DNA of 5,515 bases, taken from NCBI GenBank assembly GCA_003229345.1, contig QIDN01000430.1, forward strand, positions 1 to 5,515. Direction: 5' to 3'. The notes beneath the pieces were generated by a model. The model was not told where the DNA came from. It saw only the letters and a list, made by a program, of their open reading frames with translations, and ran no database searches. Source of the stretch: Nitrospirota bacterium (GTDB lineage: Bacteria > Nitrospinota > Nitrospinia > Nitrospinales > Nitrospinaceae). Positions 5,091 to 5,515 of the stretch are shown here, piece after piece. The stretch's first letter is position 1, and each line of letters begins with the position of its first letter. The position numbers and the translations under genes were made by a program.

Positions 5091-5096
5091 AATTAA

Positions 5097-5515
5097 ATGA
5101 CCTCGACGGTTGTCGCAGAAAAACACAAAGTTAAGGACCTGTCGCTGGCCGACTGGGGCCGCCAGGAAATCATCCTTGCGGAAAAGGAAATGCCCGGCCT
5201 GATGGCCCTGCGTGAAAAATACGGTAAAAGCAAACCGCTGAAAGGCGCCCGCATCGCCGGGTCCCTGCACATGACTATCCAGACGGCGGTATTGATCGAA
5301 ACCCTCATAGAACTCGGCGCCGAAGTGCGCTGGGCCTCCTGCAACATTTTCTCGACGCAGGATCATGCGGCGGCGGCCATCGCCAAGGCGGGTATTCCCG
5401 TGTTCGCGTGGAAAGGCGAAACCGAAGAGGAATACTGGTGGTGCACCGCGAAGACGCTCCCGTTCTATAACTGTCAGGGTCTCAATATGATTCTCGACGA
5501 CGGCAGCGATTTGAC
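5097..5515 (+). CDS. ahcY: Adenosylhomocysteinase (S-adenosyl-L-homocysteine hydrolase), 5' part
   Basis: AhcY is a cytosolic NAD-dependent enzyme that reversibly splits S-adenosylhomocysteine into adenosine and homocysteine, relieving product inhibition of methyltransferases and feeding methionine recycling. The 139 residues present cover much of the N-terminal catalytic domain. The nearly invariant block GARIAGSLHMTIQTAVLIET is at 50-69, with the substrate-site histidine at 58. It is followed by ELGAEVRWASCNIFSTQDHA (72-91), a TEEEYWWC block (109-116), and NMILDDGSDL (130-139), whose Asp134 aligns by spacing with the catalytic aspartate of the human enzyme. The NAD-binding domain lies beyond the window edge; the full enzyme would be about 430-470 residues. 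The start has a good ribosome site, and the N-terminal VKDLSLADWGRQEI is typical. The upstream gene ends over 300 bases away, so ahcY probably has its own promoter. No methionine-cycle neighbour is visible. Confidence 0.97.
   Translation, partial: MTSTVVAEKHKVKDLSLADWGRQEIILAEKEMPGLMALREKYGKSKPLKGARIAGSLHMTIQTAVLIETLIELGAEVRWASCNIFSTQDHAAAAIAKAGIPVFAWKGETEEEYWWCTAKTLPFYNCQGLNMILDDGSDL

Larger units (their letters stand above)
4879..5096 (+). other. Remaining intergenic region before ahcY
   Basis: No intact gene is recognised. One reading frame (4825-5061) reads like protein but has an in-frame TAG at 4930-4932 and no well-placed ribosome site. TTGATAA occurs twice, at 5044-5050 and 5080-5086. 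No hairpin with a T run is seen, so no clear terminator separates the activator gene from ahcY. Confidence 0.4.

Noticed and set aside
4780..5096. SAH or SAM riboswitch upstream of ahcY
   Set aside because: The conserved cores of these motifs were not found on inspection; only a generic possible fold is seen.
5058..5366. Minus-strand frame opposite ahcY
   Set aside because: It is a shadow of the highly conserved ahcY coding sequence.
1..5515. CRISPR array, tRNA, rRNA, transposase or defence genes
   Set aside because: No regularly spaced repeats, no cloverleaf, and no transposase-like or nuclease-like protein were seen on either strand.

Overview
The window looks like chromosomal DNA from a Gram-negative, sigma54-using bacterium that carries flagellar genes. 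It encodes two flagellar basal-body proteins (FlgB, FliE), a large GAF/AAA+ sigma54 activator, the start of S-adenosylhomocysteinase (AhcY), and a small exported histidine-rich protein resembling the metal-binding SmbP known from ammonia oxidisers. The mix recalls Nitrospinota, Nitrospirota or deltaproteobacteria-like lineages, but nothing here fixes the taxon.

Layout, left to right. Bases 1-489 (minus strand) hold the exported SmbP-like protein, possibly followed by the start of another minus-strand gene cut by the window edge. Bases 490-832 are intergenic: a perfect 9-bp dyad next to the SmbP-like gene's ribosome binding site, a candidate promoter, a nested GC-rich palindrome that looks like a short dispersed repeat, and a strong intrinsic terminator for the minus-strand genes to its right. 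Bases 833-1668 (minus strand) hold flgB then fliE. flgC, which normally lies between them, is absent, and the terminator after fliE means that fliF does not follow. Bases 1669-1950 are a divergent regulatory region: a near-consensus -24/-12 sigma54 promoter faces flgB, and a good sigma70-type promoter faces the large plus-strand gene. Bases 1951-4779 (plus strand) encode a 942-residue sigma54 enhancer-binding protein with an intact GAFTGA loop, Walker motifs and arginine finger behind about three GAF-type sensory domains. Bases 4780-5096 are intergenic with possible RNA structure and a candidate promoter. Bases 5097-5515 are the 5' part of ahcY, running off the right edge.

How the parts may work together (inference): the activator is probably made constitutively from a sigma70 promoter. 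It would then drive RpoN-dependent transcription of the divergent flgB-fliE unit, so this may be a local flagellar control module. The SmbP-like gene and ahcY look functionally separate. The most interesting points are the sigma54 promoter paired with its adjacent activator, the flgB-fliE pair lacking flgC, the two runs of exactly heptad-spaced histidines in the exported protein, and the activator's insertions and non-Fis C-terminus.
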